Shown piece by piece: positions 1-5,553 of a stretch of DNA of 5,553 nucleotides. The notes under the pieces were generated by a model. That model saw only the letters and a list, made by a program, of their open reading frames with translations. It had not been told where the DNA came from and did not search any database. Source of the DNA: Pseudomonadota bacterium (GTDB lineage Bacteria > Pseudomonadota > Gammaproteobacteria > Steroidobacterales > Rariloculaceae); assembly GCA_009843005.1 (NCBI GenBank), contig VYEH01000217.1, forward strand, positions 1-5,553, read 5' to 3'. How positions within the stretch are numbered: position 1 is the first letter of the stretch; each line of letters starts with the position of its first letter. The translations under genes and the position numbers were made by a program.

Positions 1-260
1 TGGCCAGGTACGTCGGCACCTACAGGGGCATGTACCTGACGAACGACGTCACGATTCGGATCACGATGGAAGACGGACAACTGTTCATGCAGAGGGGCGG
101 CGCAGGTAGAATGCCGTTGGCGGCGCAGTCCGAGACCGCGTTCCTGCCGGAGGGCGGCGGGCTGGGCTACGTCTTCACCGTCGAGGGGGATGGGGTTGCC
201 AGCGCCATCTCGGAGGTCCGTGTTTCGGGCGCGTGGTCTTACGACCGGGCGCCGGAATAG
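1..260 (+). CDS. C-terminal fragment of a probable serine hydrolase (DUF3471-like C-terminal domain)
   Basis: Only the last 85 codons are present; the first complete codon starts at base 3 and the gene runs in from the left edge, ending at TAG 258-260. The visible protein opens with ARYVGTYRG, continues with a short run of predicted beta strands (TIRITMEDGQLFMQ, then an AAQSETAFLPEGGG segment) and ends with a GVASAISEVRVSGAW strand. This arrangement (YVGTY, then EDGQLF, then SETxF) is typical of the small beta-barrel domain that follows the catalytic domain of many class C beta-lactamase-like serine hydrolases and related periplasmic enzymes. The catalytic part lies outside the window, so neither SxxK nor any other active-site motif can be checked. 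The in-frame ATG at base 30 falls inside the conserved YVGTY region and is not a likely true start. The product could instead belong to another hydrolase family with the same tail domain. Its stop lies 32 bp before the next gene on the same strand, so co-transcription is possible. Confidence 0.6.
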   Translation, partial: ARYVGTYRGMYLTNDVTIRITMEDGQLFMQRGGAGRMPLAAQSETAFLPEGGGLGYVFTVEGDGVASAISEVRVSGAWSYDRAPE

Positions 261-280
261 CCGGGACAGGCCCAGCCGCA

Positions 281-286
281 GAGGAG
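281..286 (+). promoter_or_regulatory. Ribosome binding site that sets the start of the [2Fe-2S] subunit
   Basis: GAGGAG lies six bases before the ATG at 293. The frame is open further upstream to an ATG at 233, but that start would overlap the preceding gene by 28 bp and would add 20 residues with no counterpart in this family. Family members begin within a few residues of the first beta strand (here YSLTVNG). The Shine-Dalgarno position and the protein family therefore agree on 293. Confidence 0.75.
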
Positions 287-292
287 TCTCCG

Positions 293-766
293 ATGGCCCG
301 ATATTCACTGACCGTCAACGGCGCCGCCCACGTCGTCGACGTGGAACCCGATACGCCTCTCCTCTATGTATTGCGAAACGATCTGGATTTGAAGGGCCCG
401 CGGTTCGGGTGCGGATTGGCCCAGTGCGGGGCGTGCAGCGTCATTGTTGACGGCAATCCGGTCCGCTCGTGCATCACGCCGGTGAGCACGGTCGGGAACC
501 AGGAGGTGACCACGCTCGAGGGGCTGGGCAGCGTCGCCGAGCCCCACCCGCTGCAGGCCGCGTTCATTGAAGAACAGGCGGCCCAATGCGGCTATTGCAT
601 GAACGGCATGATCATCAACGCCAAGGTGCTCCTGGGCAGCAATCCCGACCCCGGCGATGACGACATCAAGGAGGCGCTGGACCCGATTCTGTGCCGTTGC
701 GGATCGCATCTGCGGGTCGTACGCGCCATCAAGCGGGCAGCGGCGAATAACGCGGCAACGGCGTAG
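293..766 (+). CDS. [2Fe-2S]-binding subunit of a molybdenum hydroxylase (xanthine dehydrogenase / IorA family)
   Basis: This 157-residue protein is the electron-transfer subunit that takes electrons from the molybdenum centre of the partner encoded immediately downstream. All eight cluster ligands are visible. The N-terminal plant-ferredoxin-type cluster uses C40, C45, C48 and C60 (FGCGLAQCGAC, then RSC). The C-terminal helical cluster uses C99 and C102 (QCGYCMNGM) with C134 and C136 (LCRCG). Length and domain order match the stand-alone small subunits of IorA, nicotinate dehydrogenase and aldehyde oxidoreductase types. There is no fused FAD or molybdopterin domain. No signal peptide is seen, which is usual for this subunit: in Tat-exported relatives it is carried across the membrane bound to the large subunit. 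It ends 12 bp before the large-subunit ATG, so the two are almost certainly one operon. The family is certain; the substrate cannot be read from this subunit. Confidence 0.95.
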   Translation: MARYSLTVNGAAHVVDVEPDTPLLYVLRNDLDLKGPRFGCGLAQCGACSVIVDGNPVRSCITPVSTVGNQEVTTLEGLGSVAEPHPLQAAFIEEQAAQCGYCMNGMIINAKVLLGSNPDPGDDDIKEALDPILCRCGSHLRVVRAIKRAAANNAATA

Positions 767-778
767 GGGGAGTCGGGC

Positions 779-3109
779 ATGGATAACTTTTCGCTCACCC
801 GGCGCAGGCTGTTGAAAAGCGGCGGCGCTCTGGTGGTGAGCTTCGGCTTTGCCCCGGTGACGCGTTCTCTTGCCCAGGATGGCGGTACGCCTGAAGAGCG
901 GCCCTTCGCCGCAGAGAATCCGGATCTGGGGAGCTTCACTCCCGAGCCGGGAGACTACCTGGATCCGCGGGAACTCGATTCCTGGCTGGCCGTCACCGGG
1001 GACGGCGGCGTCACGATGTTCACGGGAAAGGTGGATATCACCGGAACACGGACGGCGCTCGCGCAAATCGTCGCCGACGAACTCGATGTGGCGTTCGACC
1101 AGGTGACCATGGTGATGGGCGAGACCACACGCACCGTGGACCAGGGGCGTACCGTGGGCAGCAGCACGATCCCCCGGGCGGGACAGCAGTTGCGCCAGGC
1201 CGCGGCGGCAGCCCGCCAGGAACTGCTGAAGCTGGCGTCCAAGCACCTGGGCGACCCCGCGGAGCGGCTGACGGTCAATGAGGGCGTCGTGGGTGTTGCG
1301 GGCGATGCCGGCCGACGCGTGTCGTACGGCGAACTGATCGGCGGCCGCCGATTCGATGTGACGATAACAGCCACGGGCTACCAGCGCGGCATGCAAGTGG
1401 CCCCGGAAGTTCAACCCAAGCACTACCGGGACTACAGGATCGTCGGCACCTCGGTCCCGCGCGTCGACATCCCGGCCAAGCTCACGGGGGAGTTTGAATA
1501 TGCGTGCGACGTCCGAGTGCCGGGAATGCTGCATGGCCGCGCCGTGCGTCCGCATACCGCGATAGCCGAGCCGAATGGCGTTGACGAGCGTTCCGTCGAA
1601 CACATTCCGGGCGTGGTCAGGGTCGTCAGGGAAGGCAGCTTCGTTGGCGTGGTGGCGGAAACCGAATGGGCTGCGATCAAGGCGGCCCGGGATTTGAGAG
1701 TCGACTGGTCCACGCCCCGTACCCGCATGCCCGCCGACCGCGACCCAGTCGACCGTTACCTGGCCGAGACTCCACCGGTGAGGGAGCGCACCCGACAGGA
1801 GAATCAGGGCGATGTGGAGGCGGCGTTCGCCGGCGCCTCGACGACGCTCGAAGCCGTTTACCGCTGGCCGTTCCAGAACCATGGCATGATGCTGCCTTCG
1901 TGTGCCGTCGCCGACGTACAGGGCGACCGGGCGACCATCTGGACCCCCGCCCAGGGGCCGTTCACGACCCGGGACCGCGTCGCCATCATGATGAACGTGC
2001 CCAGGAAGAACGTGGATGTGCGCTACGTGGAGGCATCCGGCACCTATGGACGGCTGACCGCCGACGATGCGGCAGAGGACGCCGTGCTGCTGTCCCGCGC
2101 GGTGGGCAGGCCCGTTCGCGTGCAGTGGATGCGGGAGGACGAGCAGGTCTGGGACCCCAAGGGAGGGCAGCACCTGACGCGGGTACGCGCCGCCGTCGAT
2201 TCCGGCGGCGAGGTCTCCGCCTGGGACTACGAGAACATCAGCATGCCGTGGACGGAATCCCAGGGCATGCCGCAACTGGCCGAGCGGCAGATCGGCATCG
2301 AGCCAACCTACTACGGCAATGCCAACGGCACCGGCGGCGCCGGGGCGATCTACGATTTCGCCAACATCAATATCCGGTCGAAAACGGTTCCCTGGATCTT
2401 CGAAGAGGTCATGCCGTTGCGAACCGCCGCTCTGCGGTCCCCCGGGGAGCCGCCGCGGGTCTTCGCGACCGAATCATTCATCGACGAGTTGGCCGCCGAA
2501 CTGAGGGTGGACCCGGTGCAGTTCCGGTTGAGGTATCTGCGGGACTCCCGGATCCGCGACACGCTGCGCGCTGCTGCGGACAGGGCCGGCTGGGTCGAAC
2601 GGCCTTCGCCCCAGCCCACAGCGGACGTTCGTATCCTTCGCGGACGGGGCATCGCCGTCAACCAGCGCGGCGGCAGCGTGCCTGCCGCTGTCGCGGAAGT
2701 CGAAGTCAATTCCGAAACCGGCAAGGTCACCGTCAGCCGGGTCACCATGGCTTACGACTGCGGCCTGATCATCAATCCGGATGGCGTGCGCAACCAGCTC
2801 GAAGGCAACATCATCCAGGGCGTGAGCCGGGCGTTGCTGGAAGAAGTGCAGTTCGATGCAGGCGGCGTCACGAGTGTCGACTGGATCAGTTACCCGGTGC
2901 TGAGGTTCACGGAAATCCCCGAAGTGGAGAAGGAGCTCATCAACCGCCCTGAGATGCCCGCCTTCGGCGCCGCGGAAACGCCCATCGTGGTCGTTCCGGC
3001 AGCGATCGCCAATGCCGTATTCGACGCCACCGGTGTTCGCTATCGAACCGTTCCGCTCACGCCCGAACGCATATTGGCCGGACTGCGGACCGGACAGACT
3101 AGCGCGTAG
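779..3109 (+). CDS. Tat-exported molybdopterin-binding subunit of a molybdenum hydroxylase (xanthine dehydrogenase / IorB-like)
   Basis: A 776-residue catalytic subunit that should hydroxylate an aldehyde or N-heterocycle at a molybdopterin centre and pass electrons to the upstream [2Fe-2S] subunit. Residues 5-13 (SLTRRRLLK) form a twin-arginine motif, followed by a hydrophobic stretch and a likely cleavage site near A32, so the enzyme is probably periplasmic. Layout: N-terminal molybdopterin-domain-like segment at about 69-185, a/b hammerhead domain at about 231-312 (begins IPAKLTGEFEYA), main cofactor-binding region at about 355-760. Visible motifs are WTPAQGP with Q392, SGTYGRLTADDAAEDA around G421, RVQWMREDE, RTAALRSPG with ATESFIDELA, and GAAETP with E733, which matches the catalytic glutamate of the xanthine oxidase family. 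Length fits the IorB type. A GGGGGAG ribosome site (766-772) overlaps the previous stop, six bases before the ATG. The gene ends with tandem stops TAG TAA. Substrate unknown; no cytochrome c subunit follows. Confidence 0.93.
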   Translation: MDNFSLTRRRLLKSGGALVVSFGFAPVTRSLAQDGGTPEERPFAAENPDLGSFTPEPGDYLDPRELDSWLAVTGDGGVTMFTGKVDITGTRTALAQIVADELDVAFDQVTMVMGETTRTVDQGRTVGSSTIPRAGQQLRQAAAAARQELLKLASKHLGDPAERLTVNEGVVGVAGDAGRRVSYGELIGGRRFDVTITATGYQRGMQVAPEVQPKHYRDYRIVGTSVPRVDIPAKLTGEFEYACDVRVPGMLHGRAVRPHTAIAEPNGVDERSVEHIPGVVRVVREGSFVGVVAETEWAAIKAARDLRVDWSTPRTRMPADRDPVDRYLAETPPVRERTRQENQGDVEAAFAGASTTLEAVYRWPFQNHGMMLPSCAVADVQGDRATIWTPAQGPFTTRDRVAIMMNVPRKNVDVRYVEASGTYGRLTADDAAEDAVLLSRAVGRPVRVQWMREDEQVWDPKGGQHLTRVRAAVDSGGEVSAWDYENISMPWTESQGMPQLAERQIGIEPTYYGNANGTGGAGAIYDFANINIRSKTVPWIFEEVMPLRTAALRSPGEPPRVFATESFIDELAAELRVDPVQFRLRYLRDSRIRDTLRAAADRAGWVERPSPQPTADVRILRGRGIAVNQRGGSVPAAVAEVEVNSETGKVTVSRVTMAYDCGLIINPDGVRNQLEGNIIQGVSRALLEEVQFDAGGVTSVDWISYPVLRFTEIPEVEKELINRPEMPAFGAAETPIVVVPAAIANAVFDATGVRYRTVPLTPERILAGLRTGQTSA

Positions 3110-3141
3110 TAACGCAAACGATTCGGGCTCGTCTTGCCGGG
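3110..3141. other. Short convergent intergenic gap without a visible terminator
   Basis: This 32-bp stretch separates the stop codons of the convergent hydroxylase and DUF6152 genes. I looked for a GC-rich hairpin followed by a T run on either strand and found none. Transcription from each side may therefore run into the other gene or stop by a factor-dependent mechanism. The first three bases are a second in-frame stop (TAA) for the hydroxylase. Confidence 0.5.
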
Positions 3142-3531
3142 TTACTCGCGATCCTGGGGGCGCGCCCAAAACTCCTCGCCATCCGACTCCCGGACCGCCA
3201 TGACCCATTCTCCGGCCGGCTGGCCGTCGCGCATCGGATACCCCGTAATCGTCAGGCGAGACCCGGGCGGGAAATCGCCGAAGCTTATGCCTCGGCGCAT
3301 CAGGGTCGTCGGACCCTCCGCCTCGAAGCCCCAGGTGGTGACCGAGCCGTCTTCGTTGGTCACGTCCAGGAGCAGCCACGAGTGCGGATTGGTGAACTGG
3401 AACTCGCGCACGACCCCGGTAAGCGTGATCGTGGTCTCGGTGTCGAACATCACCCCGGCATGATGGGCGATACCGTCGGTCATCCAAAACGCGATCGGTA
3501 CCGCGGATAGAGCCAGCGAGACTTTCTTCAT
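3142..3531 (-). CDS. Exported DUF6152-family protein
   Basis: A 129-residue small protein whose biochemical role is not known. The N-terminus (MKKVSLALS, then a hydrophobic run) is a Sec signal peptide with probable cleavage after A22, leaving a mature protein that starts HH and continues to MFD30. The body is a small beta-barrel-like domain with the family hallmarks: the HH...FD start, TITLTGVVREFQFTNPHSW (residues 33-52, with N48-P49-H50), W67 and E70, a RRGISFGDFPPGSRLTI segment, and a polar end. DUF6152 members are typically 115-140 residues and have this same HHS.xxFD / EF.W.NPH pattern. The minus-strand Shine-Dalgarno AAGGAG (3538-3543) lies six bases before the ATG, which fixes the start. 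The gene is convergent with the molybdenum hydroxylase and divergent from the following exported protein, a neighbour type I associate with this family in metagenomic genomes (from memory, unchecked). Confidence 0.85.
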   Translation of the reverse strand: MKKVSLALSAVPIAFWMTDGIAHHAGVMFDTETTITLTGVVREFQFTNPHSWLLLDVTNEDGSVTTWGFEAEGPTTLMRRGISFGDFPPGSRLTITGYPMRDGQPAGEWVMAVRESDGEEFWARPQDRE

Positions 3532-3610
3532 TGCGATCTCCTTCCGTAGCGAATGATACCGAACGTGTTCCCGGTCGCCCGAGTGGAGCCGTGATTTTCC
3601 CGCAAAAGTG

Positions 3611-3645
3611 CATGAATTAACTGTCTATCGTTCATCGCATTCATG
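3611..3645. repeat. 7-bp inverted repeat in the divergent promoter region
   Basis: CATGAAT (3611-3617) and its exact reverse complement ATTCATG (3639-3645) flank a 21-bp spacer, so the arm centres are 28 bp apart. The match does not extend beyond seven bases on either side. Its position between two divergent genes would suit a regulator site, but arms of this length can also arise by chance in an AT-richer patch. Confidence 0.3.
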
Positions 3646-3690
3646 ATCGCGGATTCGCCGGACGTTTAAGATAGTCAACAGGCAGAGGTC

Positions 3691-3697
3691 GGGAGGA
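3691..3697 (+). promoter_or_regulatory. Strong ribosome binding site before a GTG start
   Basis: GGGAGGA lies five bases before the GTG at 3703. It decides the start: the GTG is followed directly by a signal-peptide-like sequence (SREIAILVAAAIASLG), and the next in-frame ATG codons lie deep inside the protein. Confidence 0.75.
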
Positions 3698-3702
3698 ATC
3701 CA

Positions 3703-4575
3703 GTGAGCCGCGAGATTGCAATTTTGGTTGCTGCGGCGATTGCGTCTCTGGGCATCGCGCCGGCACAGACGGCTCAGGAGTTGGTCGCCAGGGCCGGGCA
3801 AGGGCTGCAACACGACTCCGCCTGGGCCCTTTACGAATCTCTGCGCGAGCAGGCGGGCGGCGGCGATCGCCTTCAATGGACGTCTTTGCCGGACTGGACC
3901 GGCATCTATACCAAGGTCGGGGGTCCAGGCTACGAAACGGGCCGTCCGCCCGGCGCCGCCCCCACCGCGAGACTGACGCCGGAATATCAGGCCCGCTTCG
4001 ACGAGGCGCGGGCGCGCGCCGCCGATGGCGTTGTATTCGACCCCCTGAGCGTCTGCGCACCGTCAGGTTACCCGCGCTGGCTCAGTTCGGGGTATCTGCG
4101 GGAGTTTGTCGTGACGCCGGATCAGACCTGGATGATGAACGAGACCGACAATGAAACCCGGCGCGTGTATACGGACGGACGCGGCCATCCTCAACCGGAA
4201 AACGTCTATCCCATCGTTCACGGGGACTCCATCGGGTTCTGGGATGACGGGCGCCTGATCGTGCACACGAATCAGATTTCAGCGGGCGTCTACGGCCGTA
4301 ACCTGCTGGAGAAGAGCGACCAACTCGAAACCGTGGAGATTTGGCAGAAGCAGGAAAACGGCGATCTCACTGTCGATGTCTGGCACTACGATCCGCCCGC
4401 ATTGCTCGAGCCCTGGCACGTCCGCCATACGTACGAACTATTGGACGATCCCGACCGGCAGATGCGCATTCGCTACTGGTATTGCACTGAGAACCAGAAC
4501 AACGCGGTGTATCGGACGGAGGAGGGCGGCACGGCGTACACGGATCTCGATTTCCTGACCGGGGACGATCAGTGA
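3703..4575 (+). CDS. Uncharacterised exported protein with VYTDGRGHP / HGDSIGFW motifs
   Basis: A 290-residue protein of unknown function starting at GTG. Residues 4-21 form a hydrophobic signal peptide with likely cleavage near A21 or A24, so it should be periplasmic. After a helical linker come D64-W-T-G-I-Y69, a PEYQARFDEARAR helix (about 98-106), a SVCAPSGYPRW segment with C118, a beta-rich core with VYTDGRGHP (155-163) and HGDSIGFW (173-180), an EIWQKQENGDLTVDVWHYDP strand pair, and a late YWYCTENQNN segment with C261. This order (D-x-[ST]-G-x-[YW], C-x-P-x-G-x-P, YTDGR-HP, G-[HD]-S-[IV]-G-x-W, then YxCxENxxN) recurs in a large group of hypothetical proteins from proteobacteria and acidobacteria that I recognise by pattern but cannot tie to a reaction. 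The two cysteines could form a disulfide. It is divergent from DUF6152 and lies 31 bp before the CapA-type gene, probably in one transcript with it. Confidence 0.85.
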   Translation: MSREIAILVAAAIASLGIAPAQTAQELVARAGQGLQHDSAWALYESLREQAGGGDRLQWTSLPDWTGIYTKVGGPGYETGRPPGAAPTARLTPEYQARFDEARARAADGVVFDPLSVCAPSGYPRWLSSGYLREFVVTPDQTWMMNETDNETRRVYTDGRGHPQPENVYPIVHGDSIGFWDDGRLIVHTNQISAGVYGRNLLEKSDQLETVEIWQKQENGDLTVDVWHYDPPALLEPWHVRHTYELLDDPDRQMRIRYWYCTENQNNAVYRTEEGGTAYTDLDFLTGDDQ

Positions 4576-4606
4576 GAGTTCCGGGATACATCGTGGGAGT
4601 GACAGG

Positions 4607-5553
4607 ATGAGCCGATATCGTTTTCTGCGACCTCTCTTCCGGACCATTCTTCTGGGTCTGCAGCCGCTGCTGTCACTGGCCCAATCACCGCAGGGCTTAC
4701 CCGGGGGAGTGACCGGGGCGGCGCTTGACGGCGCTCCCTACCAGCGGGTGATCGTGGATCCCGAACGGGATCTCGAAACGACGCTTGACGGCGAGTTCAG
4801 CCTTGCGGCCGTGGGCGACGTGGTCGCGATCAGGCCCACCGCCAACCTGGCGGTGCCCGAGGTGCAGGCGATCTACGACGTGCTGCGTGGCGCCGATGTG
4901 GCATTCGGCAACCTGGAGATGACCATCGCCGATCCCGCCAACATCGCGCCTTACAACGACGCTAGCATGTTTCAGGCCCTGGGACGGCCGCTCATCGCCG
5001 ACGACCTGAGCCTCATCGGCTTTGACCTGATGAATTTCGCCAACAACCATACCACCCACTTCAGTCTGACCGGCATGCTGGAGACCCTGCACCACATGGA
5101 CCGGGTGGGGATCGTTACCGCAGGCTGGGGACGACACCTGGCGGAGGCGAAGAGCGCGAAGTTCCTCGATACGCCCCATGGGCGCATCGGCTTTCTGGGG
5201 ATCACCACAAATTCCTTCTGGGACGCCAGGCCCGCCGGCGAGGACTCGCCCGGCGTGCCCGGGGCCAATGCGCTGCATCCGCAAAGGATCGTGACCGTTT
5301 CCCAGGCATCGTTCGATGCCTTGCGGCACGCCCACGCGTCGTCCCCCTACATGTTTCCGGGCCGTTACCCCATCACCAGCGTCCGCTCCTTCGGTGACGA
5401 AGGCGATCGAATCAGGCTCTACAACGAACTTTACGTACCCGGCGAGAAGCCCGGTTTTTCCTACGTGATCCCCCCGGAAGAACTGGAAAGCTACGCCCGG
5501 GAGGTCAGGGACGCGAAATACCTGTCGGACTTCGTGGTGGCCAACATCCACTC
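4607..5553 (+). CDS. CapA-family protein, N-terminal part (metallophosphoesterase-like, poly-gamma-glutamate synthesis type)
   Basis: The first 315 residues of a gene that runs off the right edge in frame. Residues 1-25 (MSRYRFLRPLF, then a leucine-rich core ending LSLA) form a signal peptide with likely cleavage after A25. The mature part then enters a CapA/PgsA-type phosphoesterase-like fold: LAAVGDVV with D71, VAFGNLE (N102, E104), FDLMNFANNH (N146-H148), the LETLHHMDRVGI helix, then AGWGRHLAEA and HGRIGFLGIT. These follow the CapA order GD.M, NLE, ANNH...G, GAG.NL.EA. The last visible residues (FVVANIH) reach the next expected motif (S-H-W-G or NIHWG), just cut off. A GGGAG Shine-Dalgarno (4595-4599) seven bases before the ATG supports the start. 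CapA relatives act at the cell surface in capsule or polyglutamate production, but many soluble members have no assigned role, and no pgsB/pgsC partner is visible here. It follows the previous gene by 31 bp with no terminator. Confidence 0.88.
   Translation, partial: MSRYRFLRPLFRTILLGLQPLLSLAQSPQGLPGGVTGAALDGAPYQRVIVDPERDLETTLDGEFSLAAVGDVVAIRPTANLAVPEVQAIYDVLRGADVAFGNLEMTIADPANIAPYNDASMFQALGRPLIADDLSLIGFDLMNFANNHTTHFSLTGMLETLHHMDRVGIVTAGWGRHLAEAKSAKFLDTPHGRIGFLGITTNSFWDARPAGEDSPGVPGANALHPQRIVTVSQASFDALRHAHASSPYMFPGRYPITSVRSFGDEGDRIRLYNELYVPGEKPGFSYVIPPEELESYAREVRDAKYLSDFVVANIH

Larger units (their letters stand above)
3532..3702. promoter_or_regulatory. Divergent intergenic region expected to carry two promoters
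   Basis: This 171-bp region lies between the DUF6152 start (minus strand) and the GTG start of the next gene (plus strand), so it should hold a promoter for each. It is visibly more AT-rich around 3594-3645 than its neighbours. Candidate plus-strand -10 box: TAAGAT at 3667-3672, with no good -35 at the usual spacing. Candidate minus-strand -10 box: TATCAT (complement of 3553-3558), again without a convincing -35; it would leave a leader of only about 14 bases. Neither is strong. I see no riboswitch-like or tRNA structure. Confidence 0.5.

Noticed and set aside
233..292. A longer form of the [2Fe-2S] subunit starting at ATG 233.
   Set aside because: It would overlap the upstream gene, lacks a good ribosome site, and adds 20 residues foreign to the family. 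The ATG at 293 has GAGGAG at the right distance.
305..2275. A 656-codon open frame on the minus strand across both hydroxylase genes.
   Set aside because: It lies entirely antisense to two confidently identified conserved genes. Its translation is rich in H, R, G and A with no recognisable domain, which is typical of a shadow frame in GC-rich DNA.
1666..2952. A 428-codon plus-strand open frame inside the molybdopterin subunit.
   Set aside because: It is an out-of-frame reading of the same gene, very rich in R and G, with no motif and no ribosome site of its own.
3110..3141. A possible bidirectional terminator between the convergent genes.
   Set aside because: No stable GC-rich stem with a T run could be drawn on either strand.
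2474..3613. A 379-codon minus-strand open frame overlapping DUF6152 in another frame.
   Set aside because: The DUF6152 frame has a signal peptide, family motifs and a good ribosome site. This frame has none of these and also runs antisense through the end of the hydroxylase.
4722..4793. An exact 12-base direct repeat (CGCTTGACGGCG) at 4722-4733 and 4782-4793, 60 bp apart and in frame.
   Set aside because: It encodes LDG within different contexts and does not extend. Probably chance or codon bias; no mobile-element or regulatory meaning is visible.
4697..5551. A 284-codon minus-strand open frame at the right end.
   Set aside because: The plus-strand frame from 4607 encodes a clear CapA-type protein through the same bases; the minus frame is its shadow.

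Overview
The window is GC-rich and densely coded. Most identifiable products look exported, by Tat or Sec-type signals. DUF6152 and an 'IYTDGR/HP'-type periplasmic protein, together with a Tat-exported molybdenum hydroxylase, suggest a Gram-negative bacterium, most likely a proteobacterium of the kind seen in marine or host-associated metagenomes. That taxonomic call is inference; there is no rRNA or marker gene here.

Left part (1-3109, + strand): the last 85 codons of a gene whose C-terminal domain resembles that of serine-hydrolase (beta-lactamase class C-like) proteins. It is followed 32 bp later by a two-gene molybdenum hydroxylase module: a 157-residue [2Fe-2S] subunit and a 776-residue molybdopterin-binding subunit with a twin-arginine signal. 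The two form a heterodimer-type, IorAB / nicotinate-dehydrogenase-like enzyme that probably works in the periplasm. No cytochrome c subunit, FAD subunit or maturation factor is visible beside them.

Middle part (3110-3702): a small DUF6152 gene on the minus strand, convergent with the hydroxylase. It is separated by a 171-bp divergent intergenic region from the next plus-strand gene. That region must hold at least two promoters and contains a 7-bp inverted repeat.

Right part (3703-5553, + strand): a 290-residue uncharacterised exported protein starting at GTG, then, 31 bp downstream, the first 315 residues of a CapA-family (poly-gamma-glutamate synthesis / metallophosphoesterase-like) protein with a signal peptide, cut by the window end. 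These two are probably co-transcribed.

I see no RNA genes, mobile elements, CRISPR arrays, origins or convincing terminators. The long opposing-frame ORFs are shadows of the genes listed. I did not find a clearly new system. The items most worth a second look are the unaccompanied Tat-exported molybdenum hydroxylase, its altered cofactor-site loop, the divergent DUF6152 / IYTDGR pair, and the altered metal-site motif of the CapA protein.
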